Source: Oceanicola sp.
GTDB taxonomy: Bacteria > Pseudomonadota > Alphaproteobacteria > Rhodobacterales > Rhodobacteraceae
Assembly: GCA_022447275.1 (NCBI GenBank)
Contig: JAKVBK010000025.1
Span: 1 to 44,526, forward strand
Length of the DNA stretch: 44,526 bases
Direction of reading: 5' to 3'
Shown: positions 9,031-16,662 of the stretch, piece after piece
Position numbering within the stretch: position 1 is the first letter of the stretch
Layout of the letters: each line of letters starts with the position of its first letter
Translations under genes and position numbers: made by a program
The notes under the pieces: model-generated
What the model saw: the letters and a program-made list of their open reading frames with translations, nothing else
Databases searched by the model: none
Told to the model about the DNA's origin: nothing

Positions 9031-9174
9031 GGGGCACAGGTCTGCGCAGGATCTGGCCGGTGTGCGGTTTGATCGTCGGTTGTGCGAGGGACGGTTTGAC
9101 ACCTTGTCCTTTTCCTTCGATTGTTGTCTGCAATGCGGGCAAGACGAAAGTTATGTTCGTCGGGGGAGGGCGAA

Positions 9175-9546
9175 ATGGCGAAGCGGGTGATGTTGATCGA
9201 GGATGAGCCCAGCATCATCGAGGCGATCCGCTTTATCCTAAGCCGGGATGGCTGGGATGTGACCGCCCATAGCGATGGCTCTACCGCGGCGGACGTGGTG
9301 GCGCTGGCGCAGCCGGATGTTCTGATACTTGATGCGATGCTGCCGGGCCGGTCGGGGTTTGAAATTCTGCGGGACCTGCGCGGGCGGTCAGAGACATCCG
9401 GATTGCCGGTGTTGATGCTGACGGCAAAGGGGCAGGGCAAGGATCGGGCGCTTGCGGAGCATTACGGTGCCAGCCGCTTCATGACAAAGCCATTTTCAAA
9501 TTCGGAGATGCTGGAAACCGTGAAGGTTTTGGCAGACGGCGCGTGA
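9175..9546 (+). CDS. Single-domain response regulator (CheY-like)
   Basis: Receiver domain only, 123 residues, with no output domain. The acidic pocket E9-D10, phosphoacceptor D53 (LILDAMLPG), T83 and K105 (MTKPF) are all in place, so it should be phosphorylatable. The ATG at 9175 is preceded by GGGGGAGGG; an in-frame upstream TTG at 9121 is less likely. Its stop overlaps the GTG of the next gene, which in turn overlaps the kinase gene, so the three are translated as one unit. The cognate kinase is almost certainly the product of 9929-12592. With no DNA-binding domain, its output must go through another protein; the DHp-like segment of the upstream regulator is one candidate. Confidence 0.9.
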   Translation: MAKRVMLIEDEPSIIEAIRFILSRDGWDVTAHSDGSTAADVVALAQPDVLILDAMLPGRSGFEILRDLRGRSETSGLPVLMLTAKGQGKDRALAEHYGASRFMTKPFSNSEMLETVKVLADGA

Positions 9547-9932
9547 GCACCGTGCCGCCCCCCGAGCAAGAGGGCTCTGCACGGGAGGTGCGGGCGCAGA
9601 AAAGCCTGCCGCCCCATGACCAGTTACTCGACAGTTCTGGGCCTGCCCCGTTTCTCGCCCGGGAGGCGTATCGACGTCAAAGGCTGATGGATGGCGCGCG
9701 CCTCATGCCCGCCTTTGGCACTGCGCTTGTGTTGCTTCCGGTGCTTTGGGTGTCGGTTGAGAGCCCAAAGGATACAGCCACGGGCTATCTATACCTCTTT
9801 GCGATCTGGCTGTTCTTGATCCTGCTGGGGGCTGCCATCGCGCGCCGCATTGCGGAGCCCATTAAGAAGGACCAGACACGCGGGAGTGCAAGGCAGTCTG
9901 ATCCGGATCGGTCTGAAGGGACGCAACCGTGA
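9543..9932 (+). CDS. Small two-helix membrane protein next to symporter-kinase
   Basis: 129 residues beginning with GTG that overlaps the preceding stop. The first 45 residues are hydrophilic. Then come two predicted membrane helices, about 57-76 (after the basic YRRQRLMDGARLMP) and about 84-105 (LYLFAIWLFLILLGAAIARR), and a charged tail. This places both ends in the cytoplasm. I do not recognise a named family. The layout resembles the small partner subunits (DUF485/DUF4212 types) that accompany sodium/solute symporters, and its neighbour contains such a symporter domain. It may therefore be an accessory subunit of the sensor; this is inference from topology and overlap. Confidence 0.7.
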   Translation: MSTVPPPEQEGSAREVRAQKSLPPHDQLLDSSGPAPFLAREAYRRQRLMDGARLMPAFGTALVLLPVLWVSVESPKDTATGYLYLFAIWLFLILLGAAIARRIAEPIKKDQTRGSARQSDPDRSEGTQP

Positions 9933-12592
9933 CCTTCAACCAGTTGATCCTGACCTGCCTTGCCTATGTTGCGCTGCTGTTCTTTGTCGCTTTTGCTGCT
10001 GAGCGTCGCGCCATTCAGGGGCAGCGCAGTTGGACGCGCTCTCCGCTTGTCTACACCCTGTCGCTGTCCGTGTATTGCACCGCCTGGACGTTTTACGGCG
10101 CGGTTGGCGCTGCGGTGCGGTCTGGCTTGGAATTCGTCACGATCTATCTGGGGCCGACCCTTGTCATGTTGGGCTGGTGGTTGCTGCTGCGAAAACTTGT
10201 CCGGGTTGGCAAAACGCAGCGATCCACCTCGATCGCGGATTTAATCTCCTCGCGCTACGGGAAATCCAACGGGCTTGGGGTGGTTGTGACAATGATCGCC
10301 GTTGTCGGCACGACGCCTTACATTGCGCTGCAATTGCAGTCAGTGTCCGCGTCCTTTGACGTGTTTGCCGGGGAGGCCGGCACGGGGGATGGTGTCTATG
10401 GGACCAGCCTGTGGGTGGCTGCGGGTTTGACGCTGTTCACGATCTTATTTGGCACTCGTAATCTCAATTCCAATGAACGTCACCATGGCGTTGTAATCGC
10501 CATCGCTGTTGAGGCGGTGGTCAAGCTGCTGGCCTTGGTTTTGCTGGGCTGCTGGGTGATTTGGGGATTGGGTGGCGGACCCGAGCAGGTGCTGAACAAG
10601 ATCGCCACGTCGGAGATTGCCGAGTGGAAGATGGATGGCGGCCGCTGGGTGACGTTGGTGGCACTGTCCGCAGCAGCTATTCTGTGCCTGCCGCGCATGT
10701 TCCAGGTGCTGGTCGTGGAAAATGAAGATGAGGCGCATCTTGCCACGGCAAGTTGGGCGTTTCCGCTATATTTGCTGTGCATGAGCCTTTTCGTGCTGCC
10801 GATTGCTGTCGTTGGGCTCGATTTGCTACCGCCCGATACCAACCCGGACCATTTCGTTCTGTCGCTGCCTTTGGCCTATGGCCAAGATGGCTTGGCTCTG
10901 CTGGCTTTTCTTGGGGGCTTTTCTTCAGCGACATCCATGGTGATTGTGGCCGCTATTGCGCTGTCGACCATGGTCTCAAACCATATCGTGATGCCGATGT
11001 ATCTGGCCCGGCGTGGTCGTGGGTTGGTGATGGCGGGTGATGTGCGGCAGGTTGTGATCCGGGCCCGCAGGCTGTCGATCGCAGGCGTGCTTGGGTTGGG
11101 CTATCTTTATCACCAACTGTCGGATGGGCGGGAGTTGGCCGCCATTGGCCTGATCGCATTTGCGGGCGTGGCGCAGGTGTTGCCAGCGCTTCTGGGCGGC
11201 TTGTTCTGGCGCGGAGCCACCCGCAGGGGAGCGGCTGCTGGCTTGATCACGGGTTTCGTCATCTGGGCCTATTGTCTGTTTCTGCCGTCCTTCGGGGCAG
11301 GTGGGCCAATCAGTGCCGCCTGGATGGAGGCTGGCCCGGCGGGCATTGGCATCTTGCGCCCGCAGGCTTTGTTCGGGATCGACGGGTTGGACCCGCTTGT
11401 CCACGCGATGTTCTGGTCCATGCTCTTGAACACCTTTGCCTTCTGTGCGGTCTCGATCACCAGTTTCCCAGACCCGATGGAGCGTTTGCAGGGCGCGCAG
11501 GTGGTCAATGTGTTCCAGCACACAAGCGGCGCCCGTGGATGGGCTCAGGGTGCGGCCGAGACCGAAGACCTTTTGATGATGGCGCAGCGTATTCTGGGCC
11601 CGGGTGAGGCGCAGGCCTTGTTCCAAAGGGAGGCCCGCGCGCAGGGCAAGGCGGGGTATCTGCCGGATCCAACGGCCGATTTTCTGGGGATTTTGGAACG
11701 AGAGTTGGCGGGGTCTGTCGGGTCTGCGACGGCCCATGCGATGGTGGGGCAAATCGCGGGTGGTACGGCCGTTCGCGTGGAAGATCTGATGCGTGTGGCC
11801 GATGAAGCCCAGCAGATCATGGAATACTCTGCCCGGCTTGAGGAAACCACCGCCGAGCAGGCCCGCACGGCAGCGCAGTTGCAACGCGCCAATGAAAAGC
11901 TGACGGAGTTGTCGATCCAGAAAGATGCATTCCTGTCCCAGGTCAGCCATGAACTGCGTACACCCATGACGTCGATCCGGGCGTTTTCGGAAATCCTGAA
12001 AGACACAACGCTCAAGCAGGAGGAGCGCGCCCGCTTTGCCGGTGTGATCCACGACGAAGCGTTGCGGCTGACGCGTTTGCTGGACGATTTGCTGCATCTG
12101 AGCGTGCTGGAGAATGCGCCCGTGCCTTTGAACCTTGGCGAAGCAAGCCTGTCTGAGTTGATCGATAGGGCCATTGTCGCTGCCGGCCACGTGCCGATCG
12201 CGATTGATCGCCGGTTGCGCGATGAGCAGATCGTTGTGTCTACGGATACAGACAGGCTTGTGCAGGTGTTTTTGAATGTCGTGAACAATGCCGCCAAATA
12301 CTGCCAGGCGCCAAATCCTGTTTTGCGCATCCGCACCCGAGTTGCGCAGGACGAAGTTCAGATCGATTTTATCGATAATGGCGCTGGCATCCCGGCCAAG
12401 GGACGCGACATCATCTTTGAAAAGTTTTCGCGTCTCGACGACAGCGGCATAGCCACGAGCGGTGCTGGGTTGGGATTGGCGATCTGCAAGGAAATCATGA
12501 CGCGCCTTGATGGACGGATTGCTTACCTGCCAGGACAATCAGGCGCGGCCTTCCGGGTGAGCTTGCCGGCCCGTGCCAGAGCCGCAGCCTGA
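9929..12592 (+). CDS. Sodium/solute symporter-linked sensor histidine kinase (CrbS/CbrA-like)
   Basis: 887 residues starting at a GTG that overlaps the previous stop. Residues about 1-500 form an SSS (SLC5) symporter domain of about 13 helices. About 540-620 is a STAC-like linker (ILGPGEAQALFQREARAQGK and following). A coiled coil at about 625-665 leads to the HisKA domain with phosphoacceptor H674 (SHELRTP). The ATPase follows with the N-box VVNNAAKYC, G1 DNGAGI and G2 SGAGLGLAIC. No PAS domain is seen. This is the architecture of CrbS, which controls acs in Vibrio and Pseudomonas, and CbrA. Transport and sensing of the same solute is the accepted idea for the family. Genomic closeness to acs makes acetate or a related metabolite the best guess for the signal. 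Confidence 0.9.
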   Translation: MTFNQLILTCLAYVALLFFVAFAAERRAIQGQRSWTRSPLVYTLSLSVYCTAWTFYGAVGAAVRSGLEFVTIYLGPTLVMLGWWLLLRKLVRVGKTQRSTSIADLISSRYGKSNGLGVVVTMIAVVGTTPYIALQLQSVSASFDVFAGEAGTGDGVYGTSLWVAAGLTLFTILFGTRNLNSNERHHGVVIAIAVEAVVKLLALVLLGCWVIWGLGGGPEQVLNKIATSEIAEWKMDGGRWVTLVALSAAAILCLPRMFQVLVVENEDEAHLATASWAFPLYLLCMSLFVLPIAVVGLDLLPPDTNPDHFVLSLPLAYGQDGLALLAFLGGFSSATSMVIVAAIALSTMVSNHIVMPMYLARRGRGLVMAGDVRQVVIRARRLSIAGVLGLGYLYHQLSDGRELAAIGLIAFAGVAQVLPALLGGLFWRGATRRGAAAGLITGFVIWAYCLFLPSFGAGGPISAAWMEAGPAGIGILRPQALFGIDGLDPLVHAMFWSMLLNTFAFCAVSITSFPDPMERLQGAQVVNVFQHTSGARGWAQGAAETEDLLMMAQRILGPGEAQALFQREARAQGKAGYLPDPTADFLGILERELAGSVGSATAHAMVGQIAGGTAVRVEDLMRVADEAQQIMEYSARLEETTAEQARTAAQLQRANEKLTELSIQKDAFLSQVSHELRTPMTSIRAFSEILKDTTLKQEERARFAGVIHDEALRLTRLLDDLLHLSVLENAPVPLNLGEASLSELIDRAIVAAGHVPIAIDRRLRDEQIVVSTDTDRLVQVFLNVVNNAAKYCQAPNPVLRIRTRVAQDEVQIDFIDNGAGIPAKGRDIIFEKFSRLDDSGIATSGAGLGLAICKEIMTRLDGRIAYLPGQSGAAFRVSLPARARAAA

Positions 12593-12649
12593 CGCGCCAT
12601 CAGCGAAACGTCGCCGAAGGCTTTCCAGCCGTCCCAAAATTAACCAATT

Positions 12650-12665
12650 CATAGGGCCCCCTATG
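12650..12665. promoter_or_regulatory. Palindrome upstream of FliM-like gene
   Basis: CATAGGG-CC-CCCTATG is a perfect inverted repeat with a two-base centre, 45 bases before the next start codon. Its position fits an operator; the protein that binds it is unknown. Confidence 0.35.
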
Positions 12666-12710
12666 GCACTACCATACGGGAAATAAAGGACCTTTGAGAG
12701 CCATAGGCGC

Positions 12711-13982
12711 ATGACGGATACCTCCGCCCAAAGGAGTTTGTTGCGCAGAACCAAAGCGCACGGCGAATCCGAGATGGATGGACTTGCCCCGGAGATGGCC
12801 CTCTCCAAGGCAATTCTAAGGTCTTGCGACAAGGATATGGACATGCACGCCTCTGCCGGGCAGTGCAAATCCGCGCTTCTTAGCCTCCCTGAATTGTTGG
12901 ACGGACTGCCCGAAAAGGGTCTGATTGCAACGCTAGACGGTGCTGACGGGGCGCTTGGCCTTGTCTGCCTCGAGCCGGAAACACTGTCAGCCTTGGTGGA
13001 GCAGTTGACCATTGGCCAGGTGTTGCCATCCATTCCCGAACTGCGGCGCGCAACGCGCACGGATGCGGCCCTATTGGGCGACTGGATCGGCGAAATCCTT
13101 CAGGGGATGGTCGGAGAGCTTTTTGAAGCCGCAGAAAATCCCGCCGCGGCTATCAAGGCCACCGCTGTTTATGATGGCTACGGTTTTGGCCGCCTCATTA
13201 CGGATCCGCGACCACTGGCCCTGATGTTGGAGGACGTGTCCTATCAAGTTCTCGATGTTGAAACGGCATTTGGCGAGGTGGAGCGCAAAGGTCGGATCAT
13301 GATTGCAGTGCTGGACCGCGCGCCGCAGCCGGAGACGGAGAACCACGCGCTGCGCGCACAGGAGTGGCGAGAGGATCTGTCTGCCACGGTTGCACAGGCC
13401 CACGCTGAGCTTAATGCGGTGCTGCATCGAATGGATATTCCGATTGCAGACCTCAAGAAACTGACGCCTGGCGATGTGCTCAGCGTGCCAGCCCAGTCGA
13501 TCGCCGAGGTCTCCCTGGAAGCCAGTGATGGCACCCAAGTGGCTATTTCGCGGTTGGGTCAGTCGATGGGCTTGCGGGCGGTGCGTCTGTCTGGCCCAAG
13601 CGCCACCACTGAAAAGACCATCAATGAATTTGCAGACGCATTAAGCGGCGCCGAGACAAACCTGCCAGAATTGCCCGGGCCAGTGCCTGAAGGAACTGAT
13701 TTGGAAGCTGTGCCTGTCACCGATCCGCCCGACTTGCCAAAGCTGCCAGAGGTGGAACTGAACGAGACTTTGGATATTTCCGATCTGGATGGCGATCTGC
13801 CGGCACTGGATGACTTGCCGGATCTGAGCGATCTGCCAGATTTGGGCGGAACTGATCCCAGCGGCCCACCCGCTTTTGCAGAAGAGGGCACGCCTTCAAT
13901 GCTTGAAGATTTGCCCTCTTTGGACGATCTGCCGGCGCTTGATGACTTTCCCGCTCTGAACGATCTGCCTAAAATCGAGTGA
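12711..13982 (+). CDS. Orphan FliM/FliN-type motor-switch protein with acidic repeat tail
   Basis: 423 residues. The N-terminal 35 residues resemble a switch-protein lead-in. Residues about 50-200 look like the FliM middle (CheC-like) domain, and about 228-292 like the SpoA fold shared by FliM, FliN and SctQ (IPIADLKKLTPGDVLSV, then RLGQSMGLRAVRLSG). The last 130 residues are a low-complexity acidic tail with many copies of an LPxLxDLP-like unit (LPALDDLP, LSDLPDLG, LPSLDDLP). No other flagellar gene is in the window. The upstream ribosome site is weak and the exact start is uncertain. It might join the C-ring as a paralogue of FliM or serve elsewhere. Confidence 0.72.
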   Translation: MTDTSAQRSLLRRTKAHGESEMDGLAPEMALSKAILRSCDKDMDMHASAGQCKSALLSLPELLDGLPEKGLIATLDGADGALGLVCLEPETLSALVEQLTIGQVLPSIPELRRATRTDAALLGDWIGEILQGMVGELFEAAENPAAAIKATAVYDGYGFGRLITDPRPLALMLEDVSYQVLDVETAFGEVERKGRIMIAVLDRAPQPETENHALRAQEWREDLSATVAQAHAELNAVLHRMDIPIADLKKLTPGDVLSVPAQSIAEVSLEASDGTQVAISRLGQSMGLRAVRLSGPSATTEKTINEFADALSGAETNLPELPGPVPEGTDLEAVPVTDPPDLPKLPEVELNETLDISDLDGDLPALDDLPDLSDLPDLGGTDPSGPPAFAEEGTPSMLEDLPSLDDLPALDDFPALNDLPKIE

Positions 13983-14021
13983 TCGCGCCCTTCCAATTTA
14001 CGACAGGCTTGGTTTTCGGCG

Positions 14022-14447
14022 TTACTGACGCCCCATCGCTTCCAGTTGCGGGCGCATATGGGCGAGGGGATAGCCAGCCGCCTCACCTGCCTCGATCAAT
14101 GGCCCCAAGTCTTCGCCTGCCTGCGCCGCAACGATCAACCACAGGATTGTGCACCTGTTGCCCGAGGCGCAATAGGCCAGAACAGGACCCTCGTCTGCCA
14201 TGGTGGCGGCTTGGGCATCCAAAAGCGCTTGGGTGAGTTGCCCGTGGCTGAATGGGTTGTCTACGAACCGTAGGCCCGCGGCCTCAGTGGCGGCCTTGAT
14301 GGCGCCCGCCTGATGACTCGGGGGCACTTCCCCATCGGGTCGATTGCACAGAATGGTTTTGTAACCAGCTGCGGCAATTGCGGAGACATCCTCGGGCGCG
14401 ATTTGCGGGGAAACGGCGTAGGCGGGGGAGAGAACTCGAATATCCAT
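14022..14447 (-). CDS. TIGR01244/DUF442 family phosphatase-like sulfurtransferase
   Basis: 141 residues from the ATG at 14447; the start was chosen because MDIRVLSP matches the usual beginning and upstream codons read as non-coding. The family (relatives of the BLH domain) has a cysteine-phosphatase/rhodanese-like fold. The active loop is visible as YCASGNRCTILW, with the catalytic cysteine and an arginine five residues later. Before it, CNRPDGE and the VDNPFSHG segment match family motifs. Substrate is unknown; bacterial homologues are linked to sulfide metabolism or to tyrosine/thioester chemistry. It converges on the FliM-like gene, leaving 39 bases between stops. Confidence 0.85.
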   Translation of the reverse strand: MDIRVLSPAYAVSPQIAPEDVSAIAAAGYKTILCNRPDGEVPPSHQAGAIKAATEAAGLRFVDNPFSHGQLTQALLDAQAATMADEGPVLAYCASGNRCTILWLIVAAQAGEDLGPLIEAGEAAGYPLAHMRPQLEAMGRQ

Positions 14448-14755
14448 GCCCCGCTTGTCCCCTGTCGCCCCGCGTCCGTCAAGCGGGGCAGGGCGACAGA
14501 GAAAGTGGCGGTGACCGTAACGCAACCGTCAGGGCGTTTTATTCCCGAGGACCTGTATATACAGGTGGGCGCCAGGTAACTGAGCCAGGGCCCAGACAGA
14601 GCCAGCTCCCTCGGATTTGCTTAAGGCCACCGGAATGAGGCCCGCAACGGGAAGGACAGAGCCGCCAAGTGATAGGTAGGCGCCTCGGTGCTTGGGGGCA
14701 AGGGCCTGTTTGTCCCAACCATGGGGCTGCGTGACACGCGCCAGGCTTGTCAAAT
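14448..14755. other. Intergenic region with strong palindrome; possible structured RNA
   Basis: No convincing protein gene lies here. A perfect 16-base palindrome ACCTGTATATACAGGT is at 14551-14566. Read on the minus strand, CCGAGGCGCC (complement of 14686-14695) can pair with GGCG and CCTCGG flanking that palindrome. This would close a domain of about 150 bases that also contains hairpins such as CCCG-TTG-CGGG and the word GGCCTTAAGC. This could be an uncharacterised small RNA. A 6S-type RNA was considered because of the GCCTTAA word, but I could not fold it into the classic long 6S hairpin. Confidence 0.3.
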
Positions 14756-14770
14756 GTTCATGAATTGTTC
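14756..14770 (+). promoter_or_regulatory. LexA (SOS) box of mmcB
   Basis: GTTC at 14756-14759 and GTTC at 14767-14770 are separated by exactly seven bases. This is the direct-repeat SOS box of Alphaproteobacteria (GTTC-N7-GTTC). It lies 50 bases before the mmcB start codon. MmcB is an SOS gene in Caulobacter, so site and gene agree. Confidence 0.85.
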
Positions 14771-14819
14771 ATATTCTGACGATGCACGTTCCGCGCCCAT
14801 ATCGCCTCGGTTGGTTCCT

Positions 14820-15281
14820 ATGAGCCTTGCTCTGTCCGACAGCACGCTGGCCGGCCTTGCACCCGGACAGATTTTGGCCCGCGGGGTCTGCCGCCACTTC
14901 ATGTCACTCGATTTTGCCTGCGTCACTGAACTGGTGCCGACACGGGGCCTGCGCGTGGACGTTATGGCGCTTGGCCCGAAGGGCGAAATCTGGATTGTCG
15001 AATGCAAGTCTTCTCGGGCTGATTTCACCTCTGACAGCAAGTGGCAGGGCTATCTTGAGTGGTGCGATCGGTTTTTCTGGGCAGTCGACGCGGCCTTTCC
15101 CACCGAGCTATTGCCTGCGGAGACGGGCTTGATGATTGCCGATGGGTTCGACGCACAGATCATGACGATGCCACCGGCCAGCCCGATGTCGGCCGCACGC
15201 CGTAAAGTAGTAACGCGGATCTTCGGGCGCACTGCGGCTGCGCGGTTACAGGCAGCGCGTGATCCCGGATCACGACAGTAG
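14820..15281 (+). CDS. mmcB: MmcB family DNA repair protein
   Basis: 153 residues from the ATG at 14820. MmcB proteins have a PD-(D/E)xK nuclease fold. The core is visible as RVDVMALGPKGEIWIVECKSS, with the aspartate, glutamate and lysine spaced as expected. KWQGYLEWCDRFFWAV follows, as in family members. In Caulobacter mmcB is needed for resistance to mitomycin C and is repressed by LexA; the SOS box here supports the same control. The C-terminus (RIFGRTAAARLQ) is typical. It converges with the small gene at 15312-15503. Confidence 0.92.
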   Translation: MSLALSDSTLAGLAPGQILARGVCRHFMSLDFACVTELVPTRGLRVDVMALGPKGEIWIVECKSSRADFTSDSKWQGYLEWCDRFFWAVDAAFPTELLPAETGLMIADGFDAQIMTMPPASPMSAARRKVVTRIFGRTAAARLQAARDPGSRQ

Positions 15282-15311
15282 AACGCTTCCCTCCAAGCGG
15301 GTCGCTTAGGA

Positions 15312-15503
15312 TTAGCGCTTTGCCAAAGCGGCGGCGCGCTGGGCTGCGCCGCGCAGTTCCTCGGCGATTTCCATCGCTTCCTCGGGATCGAAATCGAGGG
15401 GGAGATCGACGCCCTCCGCCTCGACATAAATACGCACCATCCCCTCCGAGGTTGGACCAATCTGCAAGTTGGCGGCGATATCGCTTTCGCTGTCGATGCC
15501 CAT
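15312..15503 (-). CDS. Small conserved acidic protein (DUF6324-like)
   Basis: 63 residues from an ATG preceded by AGGAGAG. Sequence begins MGIDSESDIAANLQIGPTSEG and ends in a helical EEAMEIAEELRGAAQRAAAL stretch. This matches, from memory, a small protein found throughout Rhodobacterales (DUF6324). It has a beta-strand-rich first half and an amphipathic helix in the second. There are no membrane segments or metal-binding motifs. Function is unknown. Confidence 0.75.
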   Translation of the reverse strand: MGIDSESDIAANLQIGPTSEGMVRIYVEAEGVDLPLDFDPEEAMEIAEELRGAAQRAAALAKR

Positions 15504-15669
15504 CGATCTCTCCTGTCACATGTGATCAAAGCGAGTTAGCGCGCGTTGCACCGTGACGCAAGCGTGCATGTCGCCAACGCCGCAGAGGTTTGCAGGCAAA
15601 CTGAACTTATCGCCTCAAGTTGGGAATACGCGCAGGGCTTGAAGGCGCCTTGACGGGCCCGATTTCCTC

Positions 15670-15698
15670 TTGCGGCGCAAAATGCGCTTTGCTAGGTA
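15670..15698 (+). promoter_or_regulatory. Possible sigma-70 promoter of tRNA-His
   Basis: TTGCGG at 15670-15675 and TAGGTA at 15693-15698 are 17 bases apart and 40 bases upstream of the tRNA. The spacer contains GCGCA-AAA-TGCGC. The boxes are only partial matches. Confidence 0.35.
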
Positions 15699-15738
15699 GC
15701 CGGACATGCCGCGCACGGGCCACTGTGTGCGAAAGAGT

Positions 15739-15815
15739 GCCGCCTTAGCTCAGTTGGTTAGAGCGCTGGATTGTGGATCCAGAGGTCCCCTGTTCAAGCC
15801 AGGGAGGCGGTACCA
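15739..15815 (+). tRNA. tRNA-His (GTG anticodon)
   Basis: 77 bases with CCA encoded. Acceptor arm GCCGCCT/AGGCGGT (first pair G1-T72), D arm GCTC/GAGC, anticodon stem CTGGA/TCCAG around TT-GTG-GA, T arm CCCTG/CAGGG with the TTCAAGC loop. Position -1 in the gene is T, not G, and the discriminator base is A73, not C. Most bacteria carry G-1 and C73 as the histidine identity element. A branch of Alphaproteobacteria lacks them and has a co-evolved histidyl-tRNA synthetase; this gene fits that group. Confidence 0.96.
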
Positions 15816-16311
15816 ATCATCCCCGGGTAGTGTGATCGGTTGTAGGACCTTGGGCGCCAGTTTTTGGCTTTCTGCCATGAGTCACTGTTCTGGTCTCCCG
15901 TGCACTAGGCGCACTGGACGGGGCAAGCTTTCGACACGCTGAACGAACAGATTCCTCCTGATTGTAAACTCGCTGTTACTTGAGCGCCCAATACCTGTGA
16001 ATAAACCTAGCATACTGAGCACGCGGCCTGCCTCGCGTTCGACCTCGACCTTCGCGCAGCGCTCCAACTCATTGCCAGACATACCGATGCGTTTATCTCG
16101 TTGGTCGTTTGACGGCGCCCGTCCATGTTGCGGTTCACATTTTTATATGCGCGAAGGGGATGTCGCTGCATCCTTTGACAGAAGCCGAGCCAAGTGGAAC
16201 GGGTGGCAATCAGGTTGGCCGCGCCCGCAGGATTTAAAGCAGCACAGGCCCTGATTGGAGCCTGGTTTCCATGCCGCAATCTTTAGGTGGGCCGGAGCGG
16301 GGCTTGGGCAG
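15816..16311. other. Intergenic region after tRNA-His, no gene seen
   Basis: 496 bases. Open frames here are short and do not resemble known proteins. I looked for an integrase remnant and a repeat of the tRNA 3' end, as expected for a tRNA-integrated island, and saw neither. The stretch around 16130-16150 (TTCACATTTTTATATGCGC) is AT-rich and could hold a promoter on either strand. Confidence 0.5.
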
Positions 16312-16662
16312 TTATTTCGGCATATCGACGTCAATTTCCTGTCGCAGCGCGCCGCTGTCCGAAGAAAATATCAAGATGCGGTCATCTTGTGTCACGACTG
16401 CCGTCCACCCGGTGCCAAAGGTGACGGCCTGCGCGGTGGCTCCTTCTGGCATCTCTAAGTTTGTTGGAAGCACCGGGGTGGTGGAAGGTGCGGGGAATCG
16501 CGTAAGAAAGAGGGCGATCAGGATGACCATCGCGAGGATCATCACCCCGGTCAGGACGGTCACGAGGCGGCGCAGGAACCGCAGGGAGGCTGGCTCTGGC
16601 GGGGTGGCGCCCTCATCGGTTGCGTGATCGCCTTTGCTGTCTTTGCCGGGAACCTCTGTCAT
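16312..16662 (-). CDS. Small inner-membrane protein (DUF6476-like)
   Basis: 116 residues. A charged N-terminal 33 residues is followed by PEPASLRFLRRLVTVLTGVMILAM and a single membrane helix at about 35-58. A periplasmic C-terminal half (about 58 residues) holds a small beta-rich domain with TGWTAVVTQDDRILIF, reminiscent of a propeller-blade strand pair. It matches, from memory, a Rhodobacteraceae family found divergent from rluD (DUF6476). Function is unknown. Its start codon shares the CATG at 16660-16663 with the rluD start on the other strand. Confidence 0.75.
   Translation of the reverse strand: MTEVPGKDSKGDHATDEGATPPEPASLRFLRRLVTVLTGVMILAMVILIALFLTRFPAPSTTPVLPTNLEMPEGATAQAVTFGTGWTAVVTQDDRILIFSSDSGALRQEIDVDMPK

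Noticed and set aside
9121-9174. Earlier TTG start for the response regulator
   Set aside because: The added residues are not part of a receiver domain, and the GGGGGAGGG site favours the ATG at 9175.
10976-12538. Long minus-strand frame opposite the sensor kinase
   Set aside because: It lies wholly within the kinase gene, whose motifs are intact; the translation is arginine- and histidine-rich noise.
14551-14566. E. coli-type LexA box or lux box
   Set aside because: CTGTATATACAG has a six-base centre, not ten as in the E. coli SOS box, and the ACCTGT/ACAGGT halves are four bases apart, not eight as in a lux box.
14530-14740. RNase P RNA, SRP RNA or tmRNA
   Set aside because: The GAGGAAAGTCC core, the GGAAGGAAGCA loop and the tmRNA ends are not found.
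15816-16311. Genomic island inserted at tRNA-His
   Set aside because: No integrase, no repeated tRNA 3' end and no atypical cargo genes follow; rluD and rpoH are housekeeping genes.
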